Shown here in pieces: positions 26,434 to 34,090 of a stretch of 64,000 nt of DNA (its first letter is position 1; the number at the start of each line of letters is the position of its first letter). The position numbers and the translations under genes were made by a program. Source of the stretch: Nitrospira defluvii. GTDB taxonomy: Bacteria > Nitrospirota > Nitrospiria > Nitrospirales > Nitrospiraceae. The DNA lies in the NCBI GenBank assembly GCA_011525625.1, contig WYAX01000010.1:1-64000 (forward strand), read 5' to 3'. Under the pieces are notes generated by a model, which saw only the letters and a program-made list of their open reading frames with translations, did not search any database and was not told the origin of the DNA.

Positions 26434-27135
26434 TCATGGTTTCGAGGCATGGGTCACGTCGACACCCTGTGCGTGGCCGACGATGAGAATACTGGTCCGC
26501 CCGATGAATAGTCCGGTTTCGACGATACCGGGGATTTGATTCAACTCGATTTCCAGCGTCGCTGGGTCGGGGATCTTGGGCATGTGGAGATCGAGGATCA
26601 CATGGCCGGCCTCGGTCTGAAACACGGTTCCATTGCGTTCGCGTAACACGGCCTTTCCGCCGGAAGCCTGCTCGATGTTTCGTGCGGTGCTGCCCCATCC
26701 GAACGGCACGACTTCGATCGGCAGCGGGAAGCTTCCTCCGAGTCCCGGCACGAGCTTCGTATGATCGACCATGACGATGAATTGCTTCGCGGCGGCGGCC
26801 ACGATTTTTTCCTTCAGCAGCGCGCCGCCGCCGCCTTTCACGAGATTCAACGCGGGATCGACCTGGTCCGCTCCGTCGATGGCGACATCGATCATCCAGG
26901 CATTGTCGGACTCGATCAGGGGAATGCCGGATTGTCGTGCCAGGGCGGCGGTGTCGTGGGAGGTCGGGACAGCCTGAATCGTGAGCCCGGCACGGACACG
27001 CTCCCCCAAAGCTAGGATCAAATGTTTGGACGTCGTACCGGTGCCCAGTCCGACGACCATACCGTCGCGCACAAATTCGGTGGCTTTCAGGGCGGCGTGC
27101 CGCTTTTCAGCATCGAGATCGTATGATGGTGTCAT
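26434..27135 (-). CDS. rpiA: Ribose-5-phosphate isomerase A
   Basis: 233 residues, the usual length. Motifs: 'MVVGLGTGTTSKHLI', 'DGADQVDPALNLVKGGGGALLKEK' type sequence with the catalytic Asp and Lys, 'FIVMVDHTKLVPGLG' and 'LPIEVVPFG'. It interconverts ribose-5-phosphate and ribulose-5-phosphate in the pentose phosphate pathway. Its start overlaps the glk stop by 4 bp. Confidence 0.96.
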   Translation of the reverse strand: MTPSYDLDAEKRHAALKATEFVRDGMVVGLGTGTTSKHLILALGERVRAGLTIQAVPTSHDTAALARQSGIPLIESDNAWMIDVAIDGADQVDPALNLVKGGGGALLKEKIVAAAAKQFIVMVDHTKLVPGLGGSFPLPIEVVPFGWGSTARNIEQASGGKAVLRERNGTVFQTEAGHVILDLHMPKIPDPATLEIELNQIPGIVETGLFIGRTSILIVGHAQGVDVTHASKP

Positions 27136-28217
27136 GATGAGTGTGTGGAGGTGAGTTGAGCAGCCATGGAGGCCGCACCGAGCAGGGCGGTCTTATCGTT
27201 CATGACGACTTTCACGGGGATCTGGGTCATCAGGCGCTTGTATCGGCCTTTGTTCGTAAAGCCGCGCATAAACGAGCCATCCTGCAGTTTAGTGAGTAAT
27301 TTGGGGGCGATGCCTCCGGCGACATAGACTCCGTCCAGCGTGAGGGCCTTCAAGGCCAAATTGCCCGCTTCTGCGCCATAGATGGTGGCGAATAAATCCA
27401 GGGCCTGCTTGGCGATCTCGGCCTGGCCCTTCAGTCCTGCTTCGGCAATCTCGGCGGCTGGATTACCCACCTTGATCTTTTCCGCCAGCCAGGTCGGCTC
27501 ATTTTTTTTGGTGTCGCGGAGATATTCATAGACGGCGTGCAGGCCGGGGCCGGACACGATCCGCTCGTAGCTGACATGGAGGTAACTGCCTCGGAGATGG
27601 CGGAGCAATTCGATCTCGGTGTCGCTGTTGGGCGCGAAGTCCGTGTGCCCGCCTTCTGAGGGCATGGGGCGATAGCGGGTCCCGTCCCAAAACAGAATAC
27701 ATTCGCCAAGGCCGGTGCCGGCCGCGATGAGGGCCAGGGCTTGTTTCTTCTTGGGCGGCGCTCCGGCATTCAGCACGACGATTTCATCCGGCGTGAGGAG
27801 GAGGAGGCCATGAGCCGTGGCTTCGAGATCATTTAAGAGTCGCACTTGGGGAATAGCAAAGCGCTCCGCGAGGGTGGCCCCCTCGATGACCCACGGCAGA
27901 TTGGTCGTGCGACAGCGATTGTCGATCACGGGACCCGCCACACCGAAGCATGCCGCGGTGACGCGGATCGGTTCGGGAGTCGCCTCATCGGCCCCCGGAT
28001 CTGACTTCGGAGCCGTATTACCGGACTCTTGCTCTTCCTCGCCCTCTATCCCCGGTTTGGCCAGGGGAGTGCTCAGAAATTCTTCGACGATGTCTTCTAA
28101 GGCTTTGTAGTCCGCGCTGTGGAAACTGTCTTCGCGGACCGGCTCGACACGTCCGTTGGTCCATTCGTAGAGGGCTAAATTCGTTTTCGTGCCGCCGATA
28201 TCACCTGCCAGAATCAT
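27132..28217 (-). CDS. glk: Glucokinase (Glk family) with acidic insert
   Basis: 361 residues. Phosphate motif 'GDIGGTKTNLALY' (5-17), 'FGVAGPV', 'LLNDLEATAHGL' with the catalytic Asp, 'IAAGTGLGE' and 'PSEGGHTDFAP' identify the Glk class. A low-complexity acidic stretch of about 30 residues (roughly 54-85, rich in Glu, Asp, Pro and Ser) interrupts the small domain and is not in ordinary Glk proteins. It phosphorylates glucose. It overlaps pgl and rpiA by 4 bp each. Confidence 0.93.
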   Translation of the reverse strand: MILAGDIGGTKTNLALYEWTNGRVEPVREDSFHSADYKALEDIVEEFLSTPLAKPGIEGEEEQESGNTAPKSDPGADEATPEPIRVTAACFGVAGPVIDNRCRTTNLPWVIEGATLAERFAIPQVRLLNDLEATAHGLLLLTPDEIVVLNAGAPPKKKQALALIAAGTGLGECILFWDGTRYRPMPSEGGHTDFAPNSDTEIELLRHLRGSYLHVSYERIVSGPGLHAVYEYLRDTKKNEPTWLAEKIKVGNPAAEIAEAGLKGQAEIAKQALDLFATIYGAEAGNLALKALTLDGVYVAGGIAPKLLTKLQDGSFMRGFTNKGRYKRLMTQIPVKVVMNDKTALLGAASMAAQLTSTHSS

Positions 28218-28996
28218 GGATCCTCATGCGATGTCGAATGTGGTGGTGTCGTTGTCAATTTGGATGCTGCGGCGCAGTCAAGATACCACAACAGCCGTCC
28301 GTGCTCAGGCCGAACCAATGCCGCCGGGTAGGGGCTTGGATCATCGGCGCTCTTTTCCAAGATGCGTTGGACGACCGTTGCCTTCTTGTGCCCGGTGACG
28401 AGAAACAGTATCACACTCGCATGATTGATCACACCTAGGGTGATGGTGATGCGAGACCGGGCTCCCTGCGGAGCGGAACTCGGGACTACCCAACGAGTCG
28501 ATTCGCTCACCGCCGGAGTGCCGGGGAACAGTGAGGCGGTGTGGCCATCATCGCCCATCCCTAACAGCACCAGGTCGAAAACCGGCCATGGCTCTTCCGG
28601 CTTTGCGGTTAGACGGCGAAGAAGCGTCTCGTAGCTGATCGCCGCTGCCTCCGGGAGATCCTCGCCCTGTATGCGGTGGATCGAGGACGGCGGAATGTGT
28701 AAGGGCGCGAACAACATCGCCTGGGCGAGCCCAAAATTGCTCTCGGGGTGCTCAGGGGGAACGCAGCGCTCGTCTCCGAAGAAAAAGTGAACTTTGGTCC
28801 AGTCTAACCGGCGCGCGAGGGTTGGACTCGTGAGGGTGGCGTAGAGCGTTTTCGGCGTCGATCCGCCGGAGAGAGCCACCAGAAAACGGTTGCGTTCGGC
28901 AATCGCGCGCTGTCCCAGTTGTACGAGAAGGTCTGCCGCGGCCTGTACAAGTTCCTGTGTGTCTGCAAAGGTATGCAGCTCCGGTGCGGGTGGCAT
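28214..28996 (-). CDS. pgl: 6-Phosphogluconolactonase
   Basis: 260 residues from the ATG at 28996, one base after the pgi stop. 'FLVALSGGSTPKTLY', 'FFGDERCVPPEHPESNFGLA', 'GMGDDGHTASLFPGT' and 'ITITLGVINHASVILFLVTG' are the conserved blocks of the SugarP_isomerase/lactonase family. It hydrolyses 6-phosphogluconolactone in the oxidative pentose phosphate pathway. No strong ribosome binding site is seen, which fits coupling to pgi. Confidence 0.94.
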   Translation of the reverse strand: MPPAPELHTFADTQELVQAAADLLVQLGQRAIAERNRFLVALSGGSTPKTLYATLTSPTLARRLDWTKVHFFFGDERCVPPEHPESNFGLAQAMLFAPLHIPPSSIHRIQGEDLPEAAAISYETLLRRLTAKPEEPWPVFDLVLLGMGDDGHTASLFPGTPAVSESTRWVVPSSAPQGARSRITITLGVINHASVILFLVTGHKKATVVQRILEKSADDPSPYPAALVRPEHGRLLWYLDCAAASKLTTTPPHSTSHEDP

Positions 28997-28997
28997 C

Positions 28998-30704
28998 TCA
29001 GCGACGGGCTCGACGTGCTGAGGGAGTCGGTCTGGTTGTCGCAGGCTTCTTCCGACCGGCGCGCGCGGAGGGGGTAAGCAGTGCAACGAGCCGGCGTATG
29101 GTACGAACAGGATCTGCGCCTAGGCTGATGCGAACGGCAGGACGTTGGTGGCTGTGCAGCGACTGGAGGTCGCCCAGCGCCTGGGCTTGCGCCAGCGTGC
29201 CGAATGTATACGACTGTTCTGGAATCGGCAGATCCGGCTTCATGGCATCGACCAGCTCCAGAAACAGCCCGCTGTTGGGGCCACCCTTGTGCAGTTGCCC
29301 TGTGGAGTGCAGATAGCGCGGGCCGTACCCGGCCGTGGTGGCTATGTGATGTCGGACCATGATGGCCTTGCGCAGGGCGCGCAGTGCGGCATCAATTTTA
29401 GGGCTTGGAGTCGTGTAGGCGAGAATCGCCACATATCGATGAGGCGCCGATTGCTCAAGCAGCTGCGCAAGGGCCTGCCGGGGGGGCGGCATCGGTAGTG
29501 CCGGAAGTCGTCCCTGACTGTCGACCTCCTTCAAGACGCGGGCAGTGTTGTCTTTGCTTTCCTGAACATTCGGTTGATCGAATGGATGAATCCCGAGGAT
29601 GTGGCCCGCGACCGCGGTGGCGAATTCCCAGCGGAAAAATTCTGCGCCCAGGTCATACAGATCGTTTAGGTTGAGTCGGAAGATCGGATGTCCCGCCTTG
29701 TGGAGGGCGGCGAGGCCCCGGTCTAACGACGCATTGCGGTCCCCCTTCAATCGAAGGCAGACGAAAAATCGATCGGTTCCATAGGCCGATGGTGCCGCGA
29801 GGGCCTCTCCTGCTATGGGGACGAGCCCTGTGCCTTCCTTGCCGGTACTTTCCGCCAGGAGTTGCTCTACCCAGAGGCCGAACGAATTCAGGGTCGGCGA
29901 GGTAAGCAGCGTAACTTTGTCGCGTCCGGCGCGGGCCAGGGCGGCCATCATCGCCCCCAGGACTGCGCCGGGATTGTCTTGCGGCGAAGATGAATGCCGA
30001 CACGCTTCGCGCATGGAGAGGGCTCGGGAGAGGAGCTTGTTCACATTGAGTCCCAGTAGGGCCGCGGGAACGAGGCCGAAGTAGGAGAGTACGGAATAGC
30101 GCCCGCCGATATCGGGTTGGTTGATGAATGTGCGCCAGAACCCGCGCTGACGCGCCAGTCGTTCGAGGCCTGTCCCGGGATCGGTGATGGCAACAAACTG
30201 GGCTCCACCCCGATGCCCTTTAGTTCGGTGTACGAGGTTCCAGAAGTGCGCGAAGAGCGACATGACTTCGATCGTTCCGCCGGACTTGCTGGCCACAAGG
30301 AAGAGGGTTCGGGCCGGCTGGATAGCGTTGGTAACCCGCCGGACCCAACCGGGCACTGTGGAGTCCAGCACCCAGAGCTGCGGGGCGCCTTTGGCGGGGC
30401 CGAATGTACAACGCAAGACTTCGGGGCCGAGACTGCTTCCGCCCATGCCGAGCAGGACCACGTCGGTGATGCGAGCTTCCCGCGCCGCTTGCGCGAAGGT
30501 TCGCAAATCGGACAGTCCATCTTGCATCTGATCAAGGACTGTCAGCCAACCGAGGCGGTTTTCGATTTCCGCCGGGGTCGGTTTCCATACGGTGTGGTCT
30601 CGAGTCCAGATCCGCTCGATGGTGTGGCTTCCGGCGAGGTCCTCGAGTGTTCGGGTGATGGCCTGGTCGGTCGGTCGTGACGATGGGTTGGGGCGGATCG
30701 GCAT
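28998..30704 (-). CDS. pgi: Glucose-6-phosphate isomerase
   Basis: 568 residues. Sugar-isomerase blocks: 'VVLLGMGGSSLGPEVL' (82-97), 'LFLVASKSGGTIEVMSLF', 'GGRYSVLSYFGLVPAALLG', 'IHPFDQPNVQESK' and 'RYLHSTGQLHKGGPNSGLFLEL'. This is the version of the enzyme that in other bacteria is fused behind a transaldolase; here it stands alone. It converts glucose-6-phosphate and fructose-6-phosphate. It opens the operon with pgl, glk, rpiA and pepN. The Arg-rich tail is not conserved. Confidence 0.92.
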   Translation of the reverse strand: MPIRPNPSSRPTDQAITRTLEDLAGSHTIERIWTRDHTVWKPTPAEIENRLGWLTVLDQMQDGLSDLRTFAQAAREARITDVVLLGMGGSSLGPEVLRCTFGPAKGAPQLWVLDSTVPGWVRRVTNAIQPARTLFLVASKSGGTIEVMSLFAHFWNLVHRTKGHRGGAQFVAITDPGTGLERLARQRGFWRTFINQPDIGGRYSVLSYFGLVPAALLGLNVNKLLSRALSMREACRHSSSPQDNPGAVLGAMMAALARAGRDKVTLLTSPTLNSFGLWVEQLLAESTGKEGTGLVPIAGEALAAPSAYGTDRFFVCLRLKGDRNASLDRGLAALHKAGHPIFRLNLNDLYDLGAEFFRWEFATAVAGHILGIHPFDQPNVQESKDNTARVLKEVDSQGRLPALPMPPPRQALAQLLEQSAPHRYVAILAYTTPSPKIDAALRALRKAIMVRHHIATTAGYGPRYLHSTGQLHKGGPNSGLFLELVDAMKPDLPIPEQSYTFGTLAQAQALGDLQSLHSHQRPAVRISLGADPVRTIRRLVALLTPSARAGRKKPATTRPTPSARRARR

Positions 30705-31040
30705 AACACGCTCTCTTCCATAAGGTGGAGGAACGACAATGCGCGTCGGCTCTGTCGTATCTTAGGTTCGGGAGATTGAAAAGGCAAACGCCGGGAAGAG
30801 GTGCAGGCTGTGATCGCGAAGAAATCGTGCCCACCGGGGAGGTTGGACATACGTATCTGTCCACCTATATGGCATGGTAATGCGAGTACCACTGTTGCTT
30901 ACAATTCGGCGAGGAAATGGGGACGAGTGTTGTAGGGGGTTCTGCGAAATTTACCGTATGCTATTTTGACAGGTTGCATTTCCTCATAGGCCGAAGGTAC
31001 TTAACAGACTGTAGGGCTTCATCGTATTGGTCTCATAGAA
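30705..31040. other. Non-coding stretch upstream of pgi
   Basis: Should hold the promoter of the sugar operon on the minus strand. It contains an imperfect 20-bp inverted repeat, TGGACA-N8-TGTCCA (30844-30863), and no coding frame with a plausible start. Confidence 0.4.
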
Positions 31041-31469
31041 TCAGTGCCAACCCTTGAGTTCATAGCCGCTCTTTTTGAGGCAAGCGCCGAAATAAGCTGC
31101 GTAATCACTGTTTGGGTCTAGCGGCGACATTGCTCCCGCAACACCACCAACAAGTCCAAGAACGCTTCCTGCTATAAGGGCCGCTATGGCAGACATACCG
31201 CTCGTTATTCCTCCAACAGCTCCTATGACAGCACCGCCCAAGGCGTACAGGGCAGCCCCTTGAGCAATCTTCTGGCCGCGAGTTTCTCCAGGATCAATCT
31301 GTTCCTTCTCGGCCTTCTGAGTGCATTCTGAAATAGCTTCTTGTGCCAGCGGTTCTCCCGTGGTCATTAAATGAGCATTCGATTGCAATATTGGCTTAGG
31401 GCCCGCGCACGCGCTCAGACTGAGAGAAGCCGCCAGCAGCAGTGCTAGCGTTTGGTTCCGAAAGAGCAT
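31041..31469 (-). CDS. Glycine-zipper lipoprotein of unknown function
   Basis: 142 residues from the ATG at 31469; a longer start at 31541 would put 24 residues before the signal peptide. The signal ends in the lipobox 'LSLSAC' and the C-terminal half is a Gly/Ala-rich hairpin ('ALGGAVIGAVGGITSGMSAIAALIAG' type), as in glycine-zipper membrane proteins. Two further Cys are near 70 and 131. It follows the YkuD-fold gene on the same strand with 80 bp between them. Confidence 0.65.
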   Translation of the reverse strand: MLFRNQTLALLLAASLSLSACAGPKPILQSNAHLMTTGEPLAQEAISECTQKAEKEQIDPGETRGQKIAQGAALYALGGAVIGAVGGITSGMSAIAALIAGSVLGLVGGVAGAMSPLDPNSDYAAYFGACLKKSGYELKGWH

Positions 31470-31549
31470 CAATTGTCTGGCGTTCTCGGATGGTGGGATC
31501 TGTGGAATCGAAGCCCCGTTGGGAGGCAGCATGGTGGGCACAGTAAGTG

Positions 31550-32698
31550 CTAGGTTTCTTCTTCTTGATCGCCCAGGTCGGCCAGTACGAGTGAGATGGA
31601 GTTGTGTGATTCCAACGCACCAACGATGTTGACCGGCGTGCCCACGGCTACCTGATCGAACAGTACGGCAATCTGTGGATTGTCCAGCACGATGCTGCCG
31701 TATGGCTGATCTGTAATACCCTGGGCCATACCGTGAAGCTGAATGAGTCCAGGCATCTGCCGGTGCTTGGGGATCAGCCCCGCTTGTTGCGCGGCTTCAA
31801 ACCGGCGTCGGTCCTCCGCGTTAGGGTAGTCAAGAATTAAGGCGCGAAAGAAAGGCGTTTGTCCGGGCCCGCGTTTGCGCTGGATGCGATACTCGCCCTC
31901 TGGGGTCGCGCCATCTCCGTAGTGTTGTTTCGCACGGATACCTCTCGAACCTAGGCGGATCGGATAGGTCAGAATTTTCCGGCCGCTTTTATAGACTGTG
32001 AGGACGCGGTCGGCCTTACTGATCACAATGGCATGCGCGCGGTTTTTTCGGGACCAATCGATGGTGCGTTGTGCAGATTCCCGCCAGGCGGCAATCAGGT
32101 CGTCGTCGGCATACCGTCCCAATTCATTCGTGAGCAGGGCGGTTTGGGTCAGGAGGATTTTGCCTGCGCGTTCTGAGGTCTGATTCGCATACTCAAACTG
32201 TCCCTGGTCAAGATAATGGCGAGCTTGTTTCACGAGCAGTTCGGTTTCGAGTGGATGTTCGCCGAGGACCACGCGACTGTCGATGTCTCCCACGCGCGCG
32301 TTCAGGAGCCGCAGGCGTTGCTCAACTTTGGCCAGTTTGGCCTCCGCTGCGGTTCGTTGTGCGAGGATTTGGCTGTTGACCTCGGTTATGAGCTGGGTTC
32401 CTTCGGCCTGAAGCGCTTCCAACTCCGTTTCCAGCTCATTATCTTCCCAGGGCCAGCGAACGATATTCTCCTCCGATCGGACGCGGCTTCTGAGGGCCAT
32501 CCATTGGCGAGAGAACTTGGAATAGGCCTCGGGCGTGATTGTTGAGGCTCGCAAGGTGCCGAGGTCACGATCAATGCTTTCGATCGCTTCCACCAATTCT
32601 TCAGGCACGGTCTCGACGCACCCGCCCAGGCTCATCGAGAAGAGGCCGACGAGGACCATGCGTGAAACGGTGCGAAAGATGTTGCGCCTGTGATCCAT
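31550..32698 (-). CDS. YkuD-fold lipoprotein with catalytic Cys replaced by Ser
   Basis: 382 residues. The signal has lipobox 'MSLGGC' (Cys27). Residues 30-190 are mostly helical with coiled-coil stretches. The C-terminal 220-362 is an L,D-transpeptidase (YkuD) domain: 'AIVISKADRVLTVYKSGRKILTYPIRLG', 'GDGATPEGEYRI', 'IQLHGMAQGITDQPYGSIVLDN' and 'VAVGTPVNIVG'. In the active-site block His322 and Gly323 are kept, but the expected G-C-I-A-L reads G-S-I-V-L, so Ser335 (AGC, 31696-31694) stands where the catalytic Cys should be. The enzyme is therefore probably inactive as a transpeptidase, or uses Ser. It may be a peptidoglycan-binding or regulatory protein. Confidence 0.82.
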   Translation of the reverse strand: MDHRRNIFRTVSRMVLVGLFSMSLGGCVETVPEELVEAIESIDRDLGTLRASTITPEAYSKFSRQWMALRSRVRSEENIVRWPWEDNELETELEALQAEGTQLITEVNSQILAQRTAAEAKLAKVEQRLRLLNARVGDIDSRVVLGEHPLETELLVKQARHYLDQGQFEYANQTSERAGKILLTQTALLTNELGRYADDDLIAAWRESAQRTIDWSRKNRAHAIVISKADRVLTVYKSGRKILTYPIRLGSRGIRAKQHYGDGATPEGEYRIQRKRGPGQTPFFRALILDYPNAEDRRRFEAAQQAGLIPKHRQMPGLIQLHGMAQGITDQPYGSIVLDNPQIAVLFDQVAVGTPVNIVGALESHNSISLVLADLGDQEEET

Positions 32699-33163
32699 GC
32701 TGGGTGTATTCTATCGCGTGCGGTGAGTCCCTGCGAGTTCTTCCTGCCATTTCGCAAGCTCGTTTCGCAAGGATCCTCAAGAAACCCTTGCGCGTGCTGA
32801 TCGGCGAGATCTTCGAAGGCTGCTCGCAGTGGATTCTTCTCCTGAGCGTTGAAACGCAATGTGAGTGCCAGAGATGTATCATCCCGCTTGGTCGAGCAAT
32901 TGTATTGTGGAACAAATAGTTAGGCGTATATGGCCGAGACAGCGCCTAGGGTGACGCTGTGGCATCTTTGCCGATCGAGGGCAAGAGTGCCTCAAGCATT
33001 TCGCGTTCGCCCTGGACGATTCGGCTTCCTCGTGCCGTGATGCTGACGGTTGGTGCTCCCGCTGGCGACCGCCGTGCGGGTGCGCATCGATTGACACCCT
33101 CCTGTCCCGCCCCTATAATGCGACCTCTTGATTGAAAATTGACTTCTCGAGAAGGAGTGCGCA
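32699..33163. other. Intergenic region with rpmH promoter
   Basis: Divergent region between the YkuD gene and rpmH. Apart from the consensus promoter at 33091-33119, I see no gene. No perfect DnaA box is present. Confidence 0.5.
33091..33119 (+). promoter_or_regulatory. Consensus sigma-70 promoter for rpmH
   Basis: TTGACA (33091-33096), exactly 17 bp, TATAAT (33114-33119): both hexamers match the consensus perfectly. Transcription should start near 33126, about 38 bp before the rpmH start, with GAAGGAG as its ribosome binding site. Confidence 0.9.
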
Positions 33164-33301
33164 ATGTCGTTCACTTTTAAGCAGCCCTCGAATCTCAAGC
33201 GCAAGCGGGAGCATGGATTTCGGAAGCGCATGAGCACCAAAAACGGCCGAAGAGTTATTGCTCGTCGTCGAGCCAAAGGCCGCGCTCGCCTCACCGTCTG
33301 A
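33164..33301 (+). CDS. rpmH: 50S ribosomal protein L34
   Basis: 45 residues, [20 protein letters not shown] and onward to 'RLTV', the standard L34 sequence ('[12 protein letters not shown]', '[14 protein letters not shown]'). GAAGGAG lies 8 nt upstream of the ATG. L34 is a small basic protein of the large ribosomal subunit. It leads the conserved rpmH-rnpA-yidD-yidC block. Confidence 0.97.
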   Translation: MSFTFKQPSNLKRKREHGFRKRMSTKNGRRVIARRRAKGRARLTV

Positions 33302-33465
33302 TTCTTTCCTGCCGCTAGGCTATCTGCATGTAGGCAAACATCCAGGTGGTGGGTCCTTAACCTGGCGTGGGTACTGCCGCCTTACCTGGTTGTCGTATAT
33401 CAATGTGACGATGCGCGATTGCTGGTCTTCCAGGGCTCGCGGTCAGGTAACCAGCGTGCGGGTTT

Positions 33466-33837
33466 GTGATGACGGCAGGACAAAAGTCTGTGCCGTTTTT
33501 CTTGAAGCGTAGCCGGGAGATCCAGCACATCAAGAAGAGCGGACGGCGTGTCTCAACGGGATTGTTCAATCTCCAAATTTGTTCGGGCTTGTCCCAGGAA
33601 GCAATGATGGGGATTGTGATCGGGCGGCGGTTTGGAACGGCCGTGCGCCGGAATCGCGCGAAACGCCTGTTTCGAGAGCTGGGCCGTGCGGCTCGGTCTG
33701 TATTAGTGCCAGGGCAGGCTTTTCTGGTGTTTCCGAAACGCGAGTGCCTGAATCTGCCGTTTGTGGAATTGCAGAACATATGGCGAGCCACATTGGAAAG
33801 ACAGCGGTTGGCCCGTTTTGGGGAGCCCTCGCGCTGA
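33466..33837 (+). CDS. rnpA: Ribonuclease P protein component
   Basis: 123 residues. The N-terminal '[19 protein letters not shown]' and the RNA-binding '[22 protein letters not shown]' (RNR motif) identify the protein subunit of RNase P, which matures tRNA 5' ends together with the rnpB RNA. It is 164 bp after rpmH and overlaps yidD by 58 bp, a common arrangement. Confidence 0.95.
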   Translation: MMTAGQKSVPFFLKRSREIQHIKKSGRRVSTGLFNLQICSGLSQEAMMGIVIGRRFGTAVRRNRAKRLFRELGRAARSVLVPGQAFLVFPKRECLNLPFVELQNIWRATLERQRLARFGEPSR

Positions 33838-34043
33838 GGCGACTCTGTCTCATACTCTTGACGGTCTATCGCGCCTGCGTTTCGCCATTGCTCGGGCCAG
33901 CTTGTCGTTTCTATCCGACCTGTTCGGTCTATGCGCAGGATGCCATCGAGCGGTATGGCGTGATCAAGGGGGGGCTTATGGCAGTTCGACGGCTGCTGAA
34001 ATGCCATCCCTTCCATCCCGGCGGTGTGGATCCCGTACGGTAA
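33780..34043 (+). CDS. yidD: Membrane protein insertion efficiency factor YidD
   Basis: 87 residues from the ATG at 33780. '[32 protein letters not shown]' type sequence followed by '[17 protein letters not shown]' is the complete YidD signature with its conserved cysteines. YidD is a small membrane-associated protein that assists YidC. It lies partly within rnpA and 47 bp before yidC. Confidence 0.95.
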   Translation: MASHIGKTAVGPFWGALALRRLCLILLTVYRACVSPLLGPACRFYPTCSVYAQDAIERYGVIKGGLMAVRRLLKCHPFHPGGVDPVR

Positions 34044-34090
34044 CCGTCGTGGCAACAACTCCTCAGACCTCACTCATCAGCTGAACATCC

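Noticed and set aside
26240-26698. Long upstream extension of the aminopeptidase frame overlapping rpiA
   Set aside because: It lies in the coding region of rpiA in another frame, and the residues are Arg- and Pro-rich, typical of a shadow frame; only the part from 26437 remains a possibility.
30844-30863. Inverted repeat TGGACA-N8-TGTCCA upstream of pgi
   Set aside because: Too short and imperfect to call an operator without further copies.
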